DNA of 64,000 nucleotides from positions 1,736,001 through 1,800,000 of the forward strand of contig JANTQA010000063.1 of NCBI GenBank assembly GCA_027625915.1, written 5' to 3'. The notes under the pieces were generated by a model. It saw only the letters and a list, made by a program, of their open reading frames with translations, did not search any database and had not been told where the DNA came from. This DNA is from Anaeramoeba flamelloides (lineage: Eukaryota > Metamonada > Anaeramoebidae). Positions 38,800 to 51,012 of the stretch are shown piece after piece. Both the position numbers and the translations under genes were made by a program. Every line of letters begins with the position of its first letter. Position 1 is the stretch's first letter.

Positions 38800-39155
38800 A
38801 AACAAGTTTACCTTTTTTTTTTAGTAACTGTAAAGAAAGTGTGAAAAACTGTAAAAAAAGGTAAAAAGGGAAAAAAATTTGCCAAAAACCAGTAAAAAAG
38901 TAATTATTTTGATTCTGAAAAACCTCTAAGTGAAATTAAGACACTACAAAGGGGTGTTAGTTTTTCTCACTTATACATTTTTAATTGTTCTTAATTCTAA
39001 AATATTTCGGATTTCTAAAAATAAAAATGCTGATTAGGGAAAATTAAAAATTCAGAAATATTACCAAGAACACTAACGGGTTGATCAAAAAAAGCAATGA
39101 AAGAACGTGATTCTAAATGTTTTTCATTTTTTTTTAATTTATTGGAAACACTTTC

Positions 39156-42100
39156 ATGAGCGTTCGAAAAAGAAAGACAAAACAAAAAAACCCAAAAACC
39201 ATAAAAAAAAACATCAAAAAACAAGCCAAGAATCAACAAAAAAAAGAAGTCAGCAAAGTTGATCAAAGCAAAAAATACCGCAGCAAATTCGGGCATGAAA
39301 TGATGTTGAGAGGAGCATTGCTTGATGAAGAGAGCAAAACCCCAGGAAAAGGAATTCTAAATTTATTTCAATTTGTACTAGTTCTGTTAATGTTGGACAA
39401 AGTAGTTACAAATTATTTTGAAAAAAAGCCGCTGATTGACTTGACTCTTTTTAAGTTTTTCACTCACGGGATGCATATCATTATTTTTACTTCTTTTGTA
39501 ACTTTTTTTTTTTTTTTTTACTTTTGTTTTCGATTTTTTGAATTATTTTTCTCACTACAAACTTTATTCTTCTCATTTACCAAATTCAGAGGAACCTATT
39601 TTGCAAAAAGCTTATTTTGTGATCTTGCTTGTTGCTTAGATTTAACTCCTTTTTTTTTTTTTATTTATTTTTTTTTTTTTGTTTTTGCACCCAAATAAAA
39701 GTTGCAAAAACAATTTCAACAATACAAATCTTGTTTTAAAATGGCAGTTCGCAAAACTATCTATTTTTGAACTCAGATCTCATGTAAATTAACTAATATA
39801 GGCTGGCAATTAATATTTACTTTCAAAATTTAACCTTAAATTTCCCTGTTTTCGGGGATAGTAAACAAACACAGCCAGAAACCTAAACACACCTCTCAAA
39901 TAAAACCCCTTCTTTTTTTTCTTGTTCAGAATTTGCAAAGAGGAGAATTTGTGAATTCTTTCTCGAAAAAATTCAATGCAAACAAGAAAGATAATTTCTA
40001 AATTATGAGTAGCTTTGTTTATTCAGCCTTTGTAATAATACCCATTTTTAACGGAAAAAATGTTTTTTTTATTTCCAAGCTTATAATTCTTTTTTTGTGT
40101 AAAAAATTTCGAATTAATCTATTTCTTGGAAGGATTAAAATGTGTTAAAAAATACTTTGTTTGTCCATGAGTGAACTTTGAAGTGAACTAAATTCGTAAA
40201 TTCTAATTCAAAGAGTGTCTATACTGCCTATTTGGTTTGAATAAACATAGTCAGTCAAAGCATTTTAAACTTAATTTAGTTTTCTCTCAATTTCAAATTT
40301 AAGGTTTGATTTTTTTCTTCGTATTCTTTGTGAAAAATTATTAAAAAATCCAATTTAAGGAGTTAAGTTCTAAACGAATTCTTTAGATACATTAAAAATG
40401 CATCCCTTTCCTTTTAGTAAATGTACAGCAAGATCTTTTATCAAAAACAGCAAAAAAAATTGCATGCTTTTAGTTCTATTGAAAATACCCATTAGCTACA
40501 AAGTATTAATGAAGAAATAGCAGTATTGATTTATGGGGAAATTATTAAATTTTATGGAACTAAAGTACCTTTATACAAATAGATGGCTTTAACGAAAAAG
40601 TAATTGTCTAAATATCTTCTTAGGTCTATTTTTAAGTACTTGATAACTGAAGTTTTCGAGTAGAACCAAAAAATAAAAAACACAAAAATAATTTAATTTT
40701 AATCTCTGAATAAAAGATCATAAAACCTGAACCAAAATGAAAGGATAGCATTGGTAGTGTATCTAAAGAATTTGTTTGGAACATACACTCTGAACGTTTA
40801 TTGTTTGTTTCAGTGGGAATACTTATTATACAAAAGCTAGTCCTATTTTAAAATTAAAAGAGGAAAAATTTTCGCTTGTCACTATTTTTTCGTTTACTTA
40901 CTATATCTATTCAAAGAAATTAATTGTACTTTGTTAAGATCATTTTAGTTTTAGAGCTCCTTATATAGTGTCAATATAGATACCTTCTCTTTTTTTTTCA
41001 GTTAAAATTTGAATTTTACAATAAAAACTGAAAACCAAAAAATAAGCCAAAATCGAGTGAAAAATTTTACCCATTTAATATTAAAATAATAGTAAACTAA
41101 AATTCAAAATAAATGGCCCACCTTATATTTCAATTTTGAATTGCTTTTGTATCGTTTTGAAGTTTTTCCTCTCACAATGAAAAGTTTGCAAATAAATCAT
41201 TTTTTCTCTTTTTTATTTTTTCAAAAGTGTTTTGTTAAAATGGAAAATGAAAATGAAAAAATTTGAAAGAAGTAACAGATGAATTAATGGAAAAAATTGG
41301 TTTCAAATATGACAAAGAGATTAGATTTAGTTATTCAAAGGGAAGGAGAATCGATAAATGGGTTTTATTAATTTTTTAAAAAAATTTTTTTTCATGTAAT
41401 GCTTCATTCAAAATAAATTTCCCAATTTTTTTTAAAATTTTTTTTTAACTTTTTTTATTTTATTTTTTGAAGAAAAACAAATACCTCTGGAGTAGTGAAC
41501 CAAATACTAAAATAAAAATTTTGATATTATAATAGATAACTACAAGTATTAAAAATATTTTTCTTTAAATTTTGATTTTTGATGGGAAAATGATTTTGAA
41601 TGATAGTTTATTTATAATGGAAAAAAGGAAGTGCCTTCTTTTGAAAATAGGTTCAAGTAACTGAAGTGAGTTACTTCCATGACAATAGACAAATCACTGA
41701 AATCAATTTGGTAAAATTTTTACAAATTTCCAGTCAAAAGTGAAGAAGTTGTGGTGAATGAATGATATGTGTTTACAGAATTTAAATGGAGAATCAAAGA
41801 AAAAATCTAATTTTGGAAATTTTAAAAAATTGAAATCATTTTTAACATTTTTTCACATTTTTTCTATTTGTTTTTTTTTTTATTTCAGTTATGATTTGTC
41901 AATTTTTTTTTTTTTTATTACAAGATATATTGCCGCCAAGTAAAAAAGCTTGCTATTCTAAGGTTATTAAAAGTGTGAAAATGATAGTAGGAAAAAAATA
42001 ATGATTTCTCTTGGAATTTTCTTTGGATTTTCAATTGGATATCAAAATAAACATTCTTTTTTTTCTGAATAAGGTATATAAGAATTTTAGTTTTTCTATT

Positions 42101-45100
42101 TTACAAAAAAATCTATTGATTTTTTAGTTTTATTCCAGAAGGATATCAACTATTCTTTGATGTGTATTATTCTACTTACTTGTTCTTCGTTCTTCAAAAG
42201 TCAATTATAAAAAATAATTCGATATTAAAAAAAATTTGGATCACTTTGACAGAAACAAAGTATACTTTGATAATCTAATTTGGATTTTGAGGAAATAAGG
42301 TTACCATAACAAAAATATTTTCTTTTAAGGTGCTATTAGTGAATATTTGATTTATTGTAAAAGGATTTTATGGGGTTAAAAATATATATATTCATTATCT
42401 AGATCCATAGTATTAATCTAAATGTGAATTTATGCCAAAAAAAAAAAATTTCAAATTGAAACAAAATATGAGAAAAAATATTAAAATTATTTTGCAGAAT
42501 AATCTTTATTTTGATTTCACCTTTTAGCCTCAAAACTATAATCATCATTACCATTTGGGAAAATAAGTGAAACTGAGAAAAAAAATTCAACACGATTTTT
42601 AATTGGAAACCTTAATAAAAATTACAAGTAAGATCGAATCAATAAAAGAAAAAATAAATGATTAAAGACAAAATGGAGGATTATCCACAATAACAGTTTT
42701 TCTAATACTATCTTTTGGCCAGGATTTTTCTTTGAATGATCTAATAAAAAAAAATATTTCTTTCGAATACGAAAATCAAATATCAATGGATAATAAGAAC
42801 TAAATAATTTGTAAAATTAAAATTAATTGTACACATGTTCTCGAAACTATTTAAATAACATTAAGGTTATTGAGAATAAAAATCTTTCTTTTCAATGAAA
42901 TTTTCTACGAATAAACCTTTTGAAATAAAAAAAAATATCTTTATTTATTGATGGAAGAAGTGTAAATTACACTCTAGATGTCCTTTTACTTAAATTTCCT
43001 CAAAGATAAATTTAAGCGTAAAATCATAGATTTCACCATTGTTCAAGGGAAAGACACACCCAAATTTTTTTATGTTAAAAAAAGCAAAAGCAAAAAATTG
43101 AAAAGGAAAAAGGAAAAAGGAACAAGAAAAAAAAAAAAATTGAAATTTAAAAAGGGTTTATAAGAAGCAATTCGTAAAAAATCATTAAATAAAAAAACTA
43201 ATGCTATCTTTAATTAAGGACTCCCAAAATCACAGCCACGATACTTTTGGTTGATTTTTTCAATTTGTTTATTGATCCATTAATGTTCAATTGGGGATCG
43301 TTGCTTAAGTTGTTGTAATTTCTTTTTTTTTTGATCTTATTTTACTTTTAACCTTTGGTCATTTTTAGCCTATGCTTTTTTGTTTTTATTTTCAAGTTAC
43401 TCATACTTTTGTGTTTCAGTACACAGTATTAGCAAGTAACCACTTGATCTTTTTCGGTTGTAACTCTTCTTCCCAATATAAAGAAGATCCAGTCAGTGGA
43501 AAAATGGAAAAAAATAAAAAATATCTTTATTAAACTCGATTTCAAACTTTGGACACACTCACAATCAAAAAAAAAACAAAAAATAATTCTCAATTTTTTA
43601 TATTTTTCCAAACGAAATATAAAACCACAATTAAGTTCCCTCATATTAATGTTTTTATTAGTAACATTTTTATAAAATAAAAAGAAAAAATAAAAATCTT
43701 ATTATTCAAAATAATAAAATGGATATAACAAAAAAATTGAGGTATTTCTAAAATTTTGAAATTAAATTTATTAACAAAGATAAAATAACAAGAAATAATT
43801 CAGTGTAATTGTGAATTGAGTGTATTTGAGTAACCTTGAAATTGCTTAATTATTAAAATTAATAATTTTTTAAATATCACATTCAGAACTTGACTGAAAC
43901 ATTTTGGAAAAAATAATGTTTTACAACAATTTTAAAAATATCACCACCAATCAACTCTATAAAACATACTGGAAAATCAAACGAATGATAAAAAGCACAA
44001 AATTTAAATTTAAAAAATACATAATAATAATATTAAAAAAAATTTTTTTTGATTTTTTTTTGATGATTAATTGAAATATTTTCAAGCAATTATCTCCACC
44101 TCAAAATATTCCCTAATTAAACGTTGACATTTTCACAAAATCATTAATTATTTAATATTTCTTTTTGATCTTAAAATACCTCTAATTTATTAATCCTATA
44201 ATTCTAATTCATAAAACTATTTAAATATATTACATTTTTTTTTAAATAGTGCATGGGATTTTGGACAGTATCTGTTTATTTTCTTACAAAATTAATTGCA
44301 AAAAAAAAAATTTCCGTTACCTTTGGTCATGTTTTATATGGGATTTATCAATTTTTTTTATTTGTTGTACCTGGATATCTTGTTTACATGAAATATTTTC
44401 CACCATGTATGCTTTTTTGAATGATATTAAATTTTCAATCTAAATTTTTACTTCTTCATTGAAAAATTTTCCATTTTTATATATCGATATAATAATTTTT
44501 TAATAGTTGGCGGTTTGTATACATCGATGCAAATGGCAGTTTTTTCAATGAAATCACATTCGTATTATTGGACAAATATTTATTTAAAATCAGGGAAAAA
44601 AGAGCATGAAGTAGTAAAATATCCAGACAATATTATTTTTAAGGAATTTGTACTTTATTTATTCTATCCAACTTTAGTTTACGAACCCGTTTTCCCAAAA
44701 AAACCAACCAGAAGTTATTATAATATTGCCAAATATTTTTGGGTAATGTTTGTTTCAATTTCTGCAACTTATATGAATATCAATTATCATATCTTCCCAA
44801 TATTAAAGTAATTCTTTTCTTTATTTGACTTTTTTTTTTTTTTTATTCTGCTTTCTCTCGAATGATTTTATTCATTTCTGATTTTATTAAAAAAATAAAT
44901 AAATTCAACATTTCAAAAAAAGAAAATATTAATAAAGTAAAAAAAAAATTGATAAAGAGTTTAATAACTTTCAATTTTTTTTTTTTCAGAACACAAATAT
45001 TTTTGTAACAATAAAAATATATATATATATAGAAAAAAATTTAAAAAATCCTAATAGAATATTTTGTAAATCAAAAATTCTTATACATAAATCGAATTAT

Positions 45101-45738
45101 TAATAATGAAGCAATTTTTATTTTAACTAATAAATTATTATTCTAATTTTTGATTACAATATTGTTATTTTATTTTCTCCAAACTCGATAGGCAAACTTT
45201 AACCTATAACTTTTTCCGTGCGATATTAAAGCTTTCTGTCCCATACATTGTTGGGTGGATTACTGTTTTTTATGGAGTTTTCCATGGTATGTTCAATTTC
45301 GTAGCAGAAATTTTCAAATTTGGTGATCGTCAATTCTATAGCGATTGGTGGAATGCAAAATCTTTCCAAGAATGGTGGGGGAAATGGAATTACCCAGTCC
45401 ATGAATGGTTTTTTAGATCAATTTATATAAGATTTATCAATGATTTTAAATGGCCAAAAAATTTCTCAATGTTATTTGTATTTTTAATAACAGCACTTTG
45501 GCATGAATTTGTAGTTGCAATGACATGTGGATTTTTAAGACCTTGGCTTTCTGCTTCAATCTTTCTTCAACTTGGATTATTTTATCTTACCAAATTTCGC
45601 TTTGTCCAAGAGCATTCAATTGGAAACCTTATAGTGTGGTTTAGTTTATCAGTTGGCCAACCAATCGTTTATCTCGCTTATATGTGGTCTTATTATAGTC
45701 AAAATCCAGACAGGATACCACAAACCTCAGATTTGTAA
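39156..45738 (+). CDS. DGAT1: Diacylglycerol O-acyltransferase 1 (MBOAT family)
   Basis: Four exons (39156-39497, 44250-44406, 44507-44807, 45192-45738) join in phase to 448 aa, a normal DGAT1 length. It would make triacylglycerol from diacylglycerol and acyl-CoA in the ER membrane. After a Lys-rich tail (1-45) comes RGALLDEE...GKGILNLFQFVLVL, matching the start of the family membrane core. The other motifs are FPPFGGLYTS and MKSHSY (exons 2-3), YPDN...FYPTLVYEP, the acyl-CoA-site FYSDWWN at 315-321, WNYPVHEW, and catalytic H371 in ALWHEF. The end, VWFSLSVGQPIVYLAYM, favours DGAT1 over sterol acyltransferase, though MKSHSY resembles SOAT. Exon 1 must end at GTAACT (39498), since only this gives both the phase and the family alignment. 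Its read-through frame is a poly-Phe stretch. Intron 1 is 4,752 bp against 100 and 384 bp for the others. Confidence 0.88.
41240..41743 (+). pseudogene. Gene-like fragments nested in the DGAT1 intron
   Basis: Three stretches read like protein and all start in phase 0. The first, 41240-41361, needs a one-base change near 41258 to join MENENE to LKEVTDELMEKIGFKYDKEI and ends RRIDKW before a GT. The second, at 41473 after TTGAAG, reads KNKYLWSSEPNTKIKI then stops. The third, 41651-41743 after AATAG, reads VQVTEVSYFHDNRQITEINL and ends at TGA. They could be a small host gene with poorly defined introns or a decayed gene copy. I do not recognise the family. The composition differs clearly from the surrounding intron. 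Confidence 0.35.
41976..42222. repeat. Dispersed repeat, family G (copy 2)
   Basis: It matches 28890-29153 in the same orientation and includes TTTGGATTTTCAATTGGATA and TTTGATGTGTATTATTCTAC. It lies in the DGAT1 intron and has no attached family C MITE, consistent with the MITE being a later arrival in copy 1. Confidence 0.6.
42541..42760. mobile_element. MITE, family F (partial copy: left arm and centre)
   Basis: It matches the left 220 bp of 55043-55487: TTTTTAATTGG[A/G]AACCTT, AAGTAAGATC, AAGACAAAATG[G/A]AGGATT and ACAATAACAGTTTTT. The right inverted arm is missing here. Confidence 0.65.
43190..43650 (+). mobile_element. Decayed Tc1/mariner-like DNA transposon fragment
   Basis: It matches 52265-51960 (inverted) and its 3' part matches 60885-61095. 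Shared blocks are CCAAAATCACAGCCACGATA and GCAAGTAACCACTTGATCTT. One translated segment, (P)KITATILL, resembles the helix-turn-helix of Tc1 transposases. In the 60.9-kb copy, KIWTHPKSKIGKKNQF resembles the WRKP...K segment of that family. Frames are broken throughout. The family call rests on short motifs. Confidence 0.42.
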
Positions 45739-48374
45739 AAATCTTTAGGTTCACAGTTCAGTATTCTTATCATTTATTATTTTTAATATTATTTATATCC
45801 GAATATCAAAATTCAAATTGATATTTATTTATAAAATATATTTCTTAAAGATTTATATTTTTTTCTTTTTATAATGATCTTTTCAAAAAAATTAATAATT
45901 CGAAAGAGTTAACGAAATTATAATATTAAACCAGTGGACTTTCAATTAATTTTTTTCGAATATTTTTGTTTTTATTTTGTTTAAATACCATTGCATTTAA
46001 AATAAGTATTTTCTCTTTCAATAATTATATTTATCATTTTGAAGAGGTTAATTTTGATCCCTAGATTTTAAAATAATTCTTTTGAAAAAATATTATAATT
46101 TTAATATAGTCTCGGATTTAATCTTTAGTTTGGGTCTAAAAAAATGAGAGATAAAAACATTTCCAAAACAGTTTATTATTCTATTGATTTATACTCAACG
46201 AGTTTTTTATATTAGTTAAAATCATTAGATCTAAATTTATTGCTATTATTATTTTACTTGTTTGGTGAGGGTTTGATTGAAGTTTTTTAAAAAATTGATT
46301 GTGTTTTATGATTATAGTTTTTCCTGGGACTAATTGATAATTTTTAAAAGAAAAATATGTGATTAAAATACATATTCTTTTTTGGATAACAAAATAATAG
46401 TTTATGAAAAAGTGATCATTTTTCTTTAGTTTAACAATGCTTATCAATTTTTTTGAAAAATTATTAGATTTTTTTTCTATTTGAATCCAAAAAGGGGGCT
46501 ATTCGCAAAAAAAAAAACCCTATGAATATTGAAGATTTTTTATGAAAAAAAAAAAAATTGAAATAAACCCAAATTTGTTTGAGAAAATTAATAACACATT
46601 ATATGACTTTTTATACAATTGGTATATTTATATTTAATGAATTATTTTTCAGGATTTAGCTTCAATTTGAAAATTAAATTGATTAATCAAGAGGTTAGAT
46701 CCTTATCAAGTTTGGTTAAAAGTTTAAAATTTTGGATCATTCGATTAAAAGTGACTGCGATTTTAACATTTAAAGTGAAAATTCTAAAGTAAAAGAAAAT
46801 ATTATATTTGATAATTTGTAAAAAAAATGAGAAATTTATCAATATTTTAAAATATAAACGAATGAATTTTACATTTTAATATAATGGTACTTTAAATGTT
46901 TTTCAAAATTAGTTGGGATTAAATTTATTTAAAAATTGTTATGTTTTTTTCATTGGAAAATTTAGATACATAGCAATTCATGAACTTTTCAAATCCTGTT
47001 ACTATTTCACCTTTTCAAACAAATTTGAAAGATTTATAACGTCTTCATAATCATTTTTTATTATCTTCTCACCAATCAGAGAATTATTAGAACAAAATGA
47101 CACTAAATATTAAAAATTCATTAGGAAACTATATAAAATTTCCATTAAAAAATAAATTTATTTTTCAATCACACCAGAAGAATATTTTTCATATCAACTC
47201 ATTAATGGAAAAATATTTTTCAATATAAGCTTTCTTTTTCTTATATTCTTAAATTTGAAAATCTATATCAACATCAAAATTTGATATTGAAACAATTTCA
47301 CGGTAACCTTGGTACAGCTGTAAATTTTACCTCAAAATCGTAGGTAAATAAAACAATTATTTATTTAATTTATATCTTACTACAATATTCAAAAAACAAT
47401 AAAATCCTACAATTTTTAAATTAAGAAAATAAATTCATTTTGTATTAATTAAAAATATTATTTACTTAGAAGAAAGGGAATGTATCAAAAACTTTGTAAA
47501 TCAAATTATATACAATAATATAAACTATTTTAACAAAGACAATTGTAAATTTTTTTCTATAACATAATCGTTAAAATAAAAATATCTTAATATAAAAACC
47601 AATTCGCTATTTTTAACACACCGAAATTCAATTTTTACAATAAAATCTAATTAAAAAAATTGTTTGGTAGATAATAAATTAGAACCTTTTACTAATTGAG
47701 ATGTTAAAACTTATTTTAGATTTTCAAAATAAAAAAAGAAATAATATATGTCTCTACGACCCAAAAAACACTAAAAATTAAGAACTGATCAAATACCTTC
47801 CATTAAAAAAATTAAAAAAACTAAATGAGAAAATAAAAATAAATAAAGTTTCGATTTAACTTTTTCTTGAAAACTTTTTTTTGCCAAAATCATTGAATTC
47901 AAAGATGAAATTATGTTTATTTTTAGATAAACTATCTTTTTTTACCTCATTTACTAAAACAAATTCTAAATTATGGGAATTTTATTTTCATAAAGGGGAC
48001 TAATTTGGTCATCAAATGTTTTTTTTTAACTTTAAATGGTAAAAATAAAAAAAAAAGTTAAATTAAAGGATAAACTCTCGGGAAAATAACCTAATTTAAT
48101 ATTTTAACTTATTCTTTGATTTCAAAATTTTCCCAACCCCAATTTTTCAAAAAAAATTTAAATAAGTGCAGAATAATTTCAAAAAATATTTTCGATATTC
48201 AAAAGTTGAGAGTGTTTATATTCTAAAAAAATTTATCCTAGTGTTTAATTGGATGTAAGTTATAAGCTAGATTTTGAAAAATATTAATCAGAAAAAAAAT
48301 AGTGCTTAATATAATTAAGGACACATAATAATCATTATTAATAAAAATAATTCTTCGAACTTTTTATAGAGAGC

Positions 48375-48600
48375 AAAAAAAACATAAAATGTATTAGTAA
48401 GTTTATTTAAATTTCTAAAAACAATTATTGATCGATCAAATGGTTAGTTACATCAAAAGAATTTAATTTACATTTTTTTAAACTGAATTAACTCAACTTT
48501 AACACCTTTTTGATAAAATATTTCAAAAAATCTTTTGATCTCACGTAAAATTAGATTGGTAATTCAAAAAAGGAAATAAAAACAAAAAATTCAAAAATGA
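48375..48600. repeat. Transposon-derived repeat, family A (copy 1)
   Basis: It matches 61125-61345 in the same orientation: ATGTATT[A/G]GTAA[G/A]TTT, ATTGTTGATCGATCAAA, CACTAAC/AACACC blocks and a GGAAATAAAAACAAAA-like end. The second copy lies inside a MITE-like element with inverted ends at 61093-61445. Confidence 0.55.
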
Positions 48601-50846
48601 AAAAATATTTTCATATTTTTTAATATTCAAAATTATTTCCAATTTGAATCAAAGATGAAAAATTGTGATTCTTTCAAGTGTTTTAACTATCAAAAATTTT
48701 GAATTTTAGTTGAGAAAGATTCACAGCAAACATTACAAAATATTTTTAACGACTTTTCATGTTATTTTTTAGAATGAAAAGAAGAATAACTCAGTACTAG
48801 TTTTTTTTCCTTCTCACTCAAAATTTTTAAAAAATATTAATGCTAAAAAATGAAATTTATCAAAAAACAAAAAATAAAAACATTTTCAAATGACCATTTA
48901 CTTATAAATTAACATACAAGAAATAAAAAAAAAATAATTTTGAACAGTAAAAAAAAATAAAATAAAATACTATAAAAAAGTATTATTTTGATTAAATATT
49001 GATAGAGTTGTATTGTGCATCTATAATTTGAGCGTTTCTCAATTTATTGAACCTTTGTCATTCAGTGATTCATTTAATTTATTCTTTTCCCTGGTAATTA
49101 AAGAATTTACTTTCATTTTAATCCATTGAAAATTTTATGATCCTTTCTTTTCTTTATTTTTTTTATTTACAATAATTTTTTTGTCTAAAAGAATTCTTTC
49201 ATTTAAATAATATAAATGGAATTAATTTTGTCCAATAATTCTAATATATTTTCTAATCAGTTCTTATGTTGATTTATTCTTGCCATAGAGATTCAATTAT
49301 TTAATAAGTTTCTTTTTGTTGCATCTTAATTTTTTTATTCATATTTTATCATTAAATAATATGTTATGCTATGAAATAAATTTCTATTGTTGAATTAATG
49401 CTTATAGATTTTTATTCATTCTTTCTTGGCTTTTCTTTCAATTAATTTAATTTCTTTTATGTTCCTTTTTTTACAGTTGCCTATTTTCATTTATTTTTTA
49501 TATTAATGTTTTTGTTTTGTGTTAAATCTAATATTTTAAATTAAATTTTTAATTAAACTTTTATTTGGTTACCCTGCAAATATAAATAAGTTGATACTGA
49601 TTTTCAAAAAGTATAATTCAATTTTTTTTTGTCTATTTGCATTCTTTTTATTCTAATTATTTATTATTTCTTCCTTATTCCTTCTCCACTATTTTTCTAT
49701 TGTTTTTCCTACAATTATTTATCTTTTATCATATCTTTTACGTTTTTTAACATTTCATATTAAAATTATTCCATTAATTCTAAGATTTGTACTGTTTTTT
49801 TTTTTTTTTTGTTTCAATTTATAGAGTTTAAAATTAAATATAATAATAAAAAATAATTCAACAAACTAAGTAATACATTTTCTCTTGTCTCAAAATTTTA
49901 ATTCTTTTATTTTTTGATTTACTTTTATATTTCACATTTAATGATAAAATTCAGAGATTTTTTCTATTTTAATTTAGGGTTTTTTCCTTTCTTTTCATTG
50001 TTCCCTCTGTTTTTTTTTTTTTTTGGCAAAACAAATTTCTTGGTATATATCTTAATAAATGATTAATTCCAAATTTCTATTTAAATAAATATATTAAAAA
50101 TAAAGATAAATGTTAGGTAAACAAAAAAATATCAAAAAATAATTAAATGAAAAAACTATTAGATATATAAAAATGAAGAAATAAAAAATTAAAAATGAAA
50201 TATACCTTGGTTTTTATAATTAATTTAATCTTTTTTTTTTTTATTAATAATCCCAAAATTTGATTGTTAAGTTTGTATTTTATAAACTAGTGTAAACTCC
50301 TAATAAATCTATTTATAAAAAATGAAAATAAAAATAAAAAAATTTTTAATTCATAAAATTTAATAATCGCTTCAGGACTTGATTAGTTTCCAATTTTGAA
50401 TAATGTACAGGATGCTGTATATATATACACATATATGTATGTACATATGTCGTTAGAAAATCATTCATTCATTTATTAATTCGTTTGTACATACATAAAT
50501 CCAAAATCAAGAAAAAAAATTAAATTTTTCTTCAATTGATATTTTTTTGATCTTTTTCATAGTATCATAATAAATTTGTCTATTATTAGAGAAAATTATG
50601 ATATAATAGTAGAAAAAAGAAAAAAATAACATTACCAAAATTTTTACTAATCATCACCTTGAATCTAATTGACTATTAAATTACATATGAACGTTAGAAA
50701 AGTAATTTTTAAGGAAAAAATAGTAAAAATAAAACATGTGTGTTATTTGAAATTTTGTTCTTCATTTAATTATTTGTTTTTGATGGAATAAATATTTTTC
50801 AACATTTTGAAAATAGAAAAAATGGATTTATAATCAGGTTATCATT

Positions 50847-50892
50847 TGTTCTTGTTCTTGTTCTTGTTCTTGTTCTTGTTTTTGTTTTTGTT
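50847..50892. repeat. (TTGTTC)n hexanucleotide repeat
   Basis: About six TTGTTC units degrade into TTGTTT units. It is a simple tandem repeat downstream of the RGG gene. Confidence 0.85.
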
Positions 50893-51012
50893 TTAATTTT
50901 TTTTTTGTTTATGGTATTAATCTTGTGGTTGTTATAATCGTTAACAAGCATGTTCAGATCATAAACAATTCAATATTAATGAGGAATTTCTGTTAATGAT
51001 CTTTGTATTTAT

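Larger units (their letters stand above)
32254..39155. other. Intergenic region between the vezatin-like gene and DGAT1
   Basis: About 6.9 kb of very AT-rich DNA, some of the least complex in the window (32900-36700 is nearly all A/T runs). It holds a (TA)n tract at 32407-32422, purine/pyrimidine homopolymer stretches, and TGAGTCA-flanked pieces near 33525 and 34080 that resemble transposon ends. It also holds repeat family H and two small frames near 38.1-38.8 kb, listed separately. No confident gene. Confidence 0.5.
39498..44249 (+). other. Giant first intron of DGAT1 (4,752 bp)
   Basis: The donor is GTAACT, followed directly by a T-tract. The acceptor is TTTAAATAG. Inside are possible small nested exons (41240-41743), repeat family G (41976-42222), a family F arm (42541-42760) and a Tc1/mariner-like fragment (43190-43650). 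Repeats account for much of the last half of the intron. Confidence 0.8.
45739..51012. other. Intergenic region between DGAT1 and the RGG gene
   Basis: About 5.3 kb, very AT-rich, lies between two convergent genes. It holds a repeat fragment at 48375-48600 and a hexanucleotide tract at 50847-50892. A palindromic ATATATGTATGTACATATG-like stretch sits at about 50418-50448. No reading frame with coding character was seen. Confidence 0.5.

Noticed and set aside
44990-45191. Acceptor at 44990 for the third DGAT1 intron
   Set aside because: Reading from it meets stops at once; the acceptor at 45191 gives KQTLTYNFFRAILKLS, which matches DGAT1.
44253-45738. Short, N-terminally truncated DGAT1 starting at ATG 44253
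   Set aside because: A family-matching exon in the right phase exists at 39156-39497, and 44250 is preceded by a good acceptor, so the longer spliced model is preferred.
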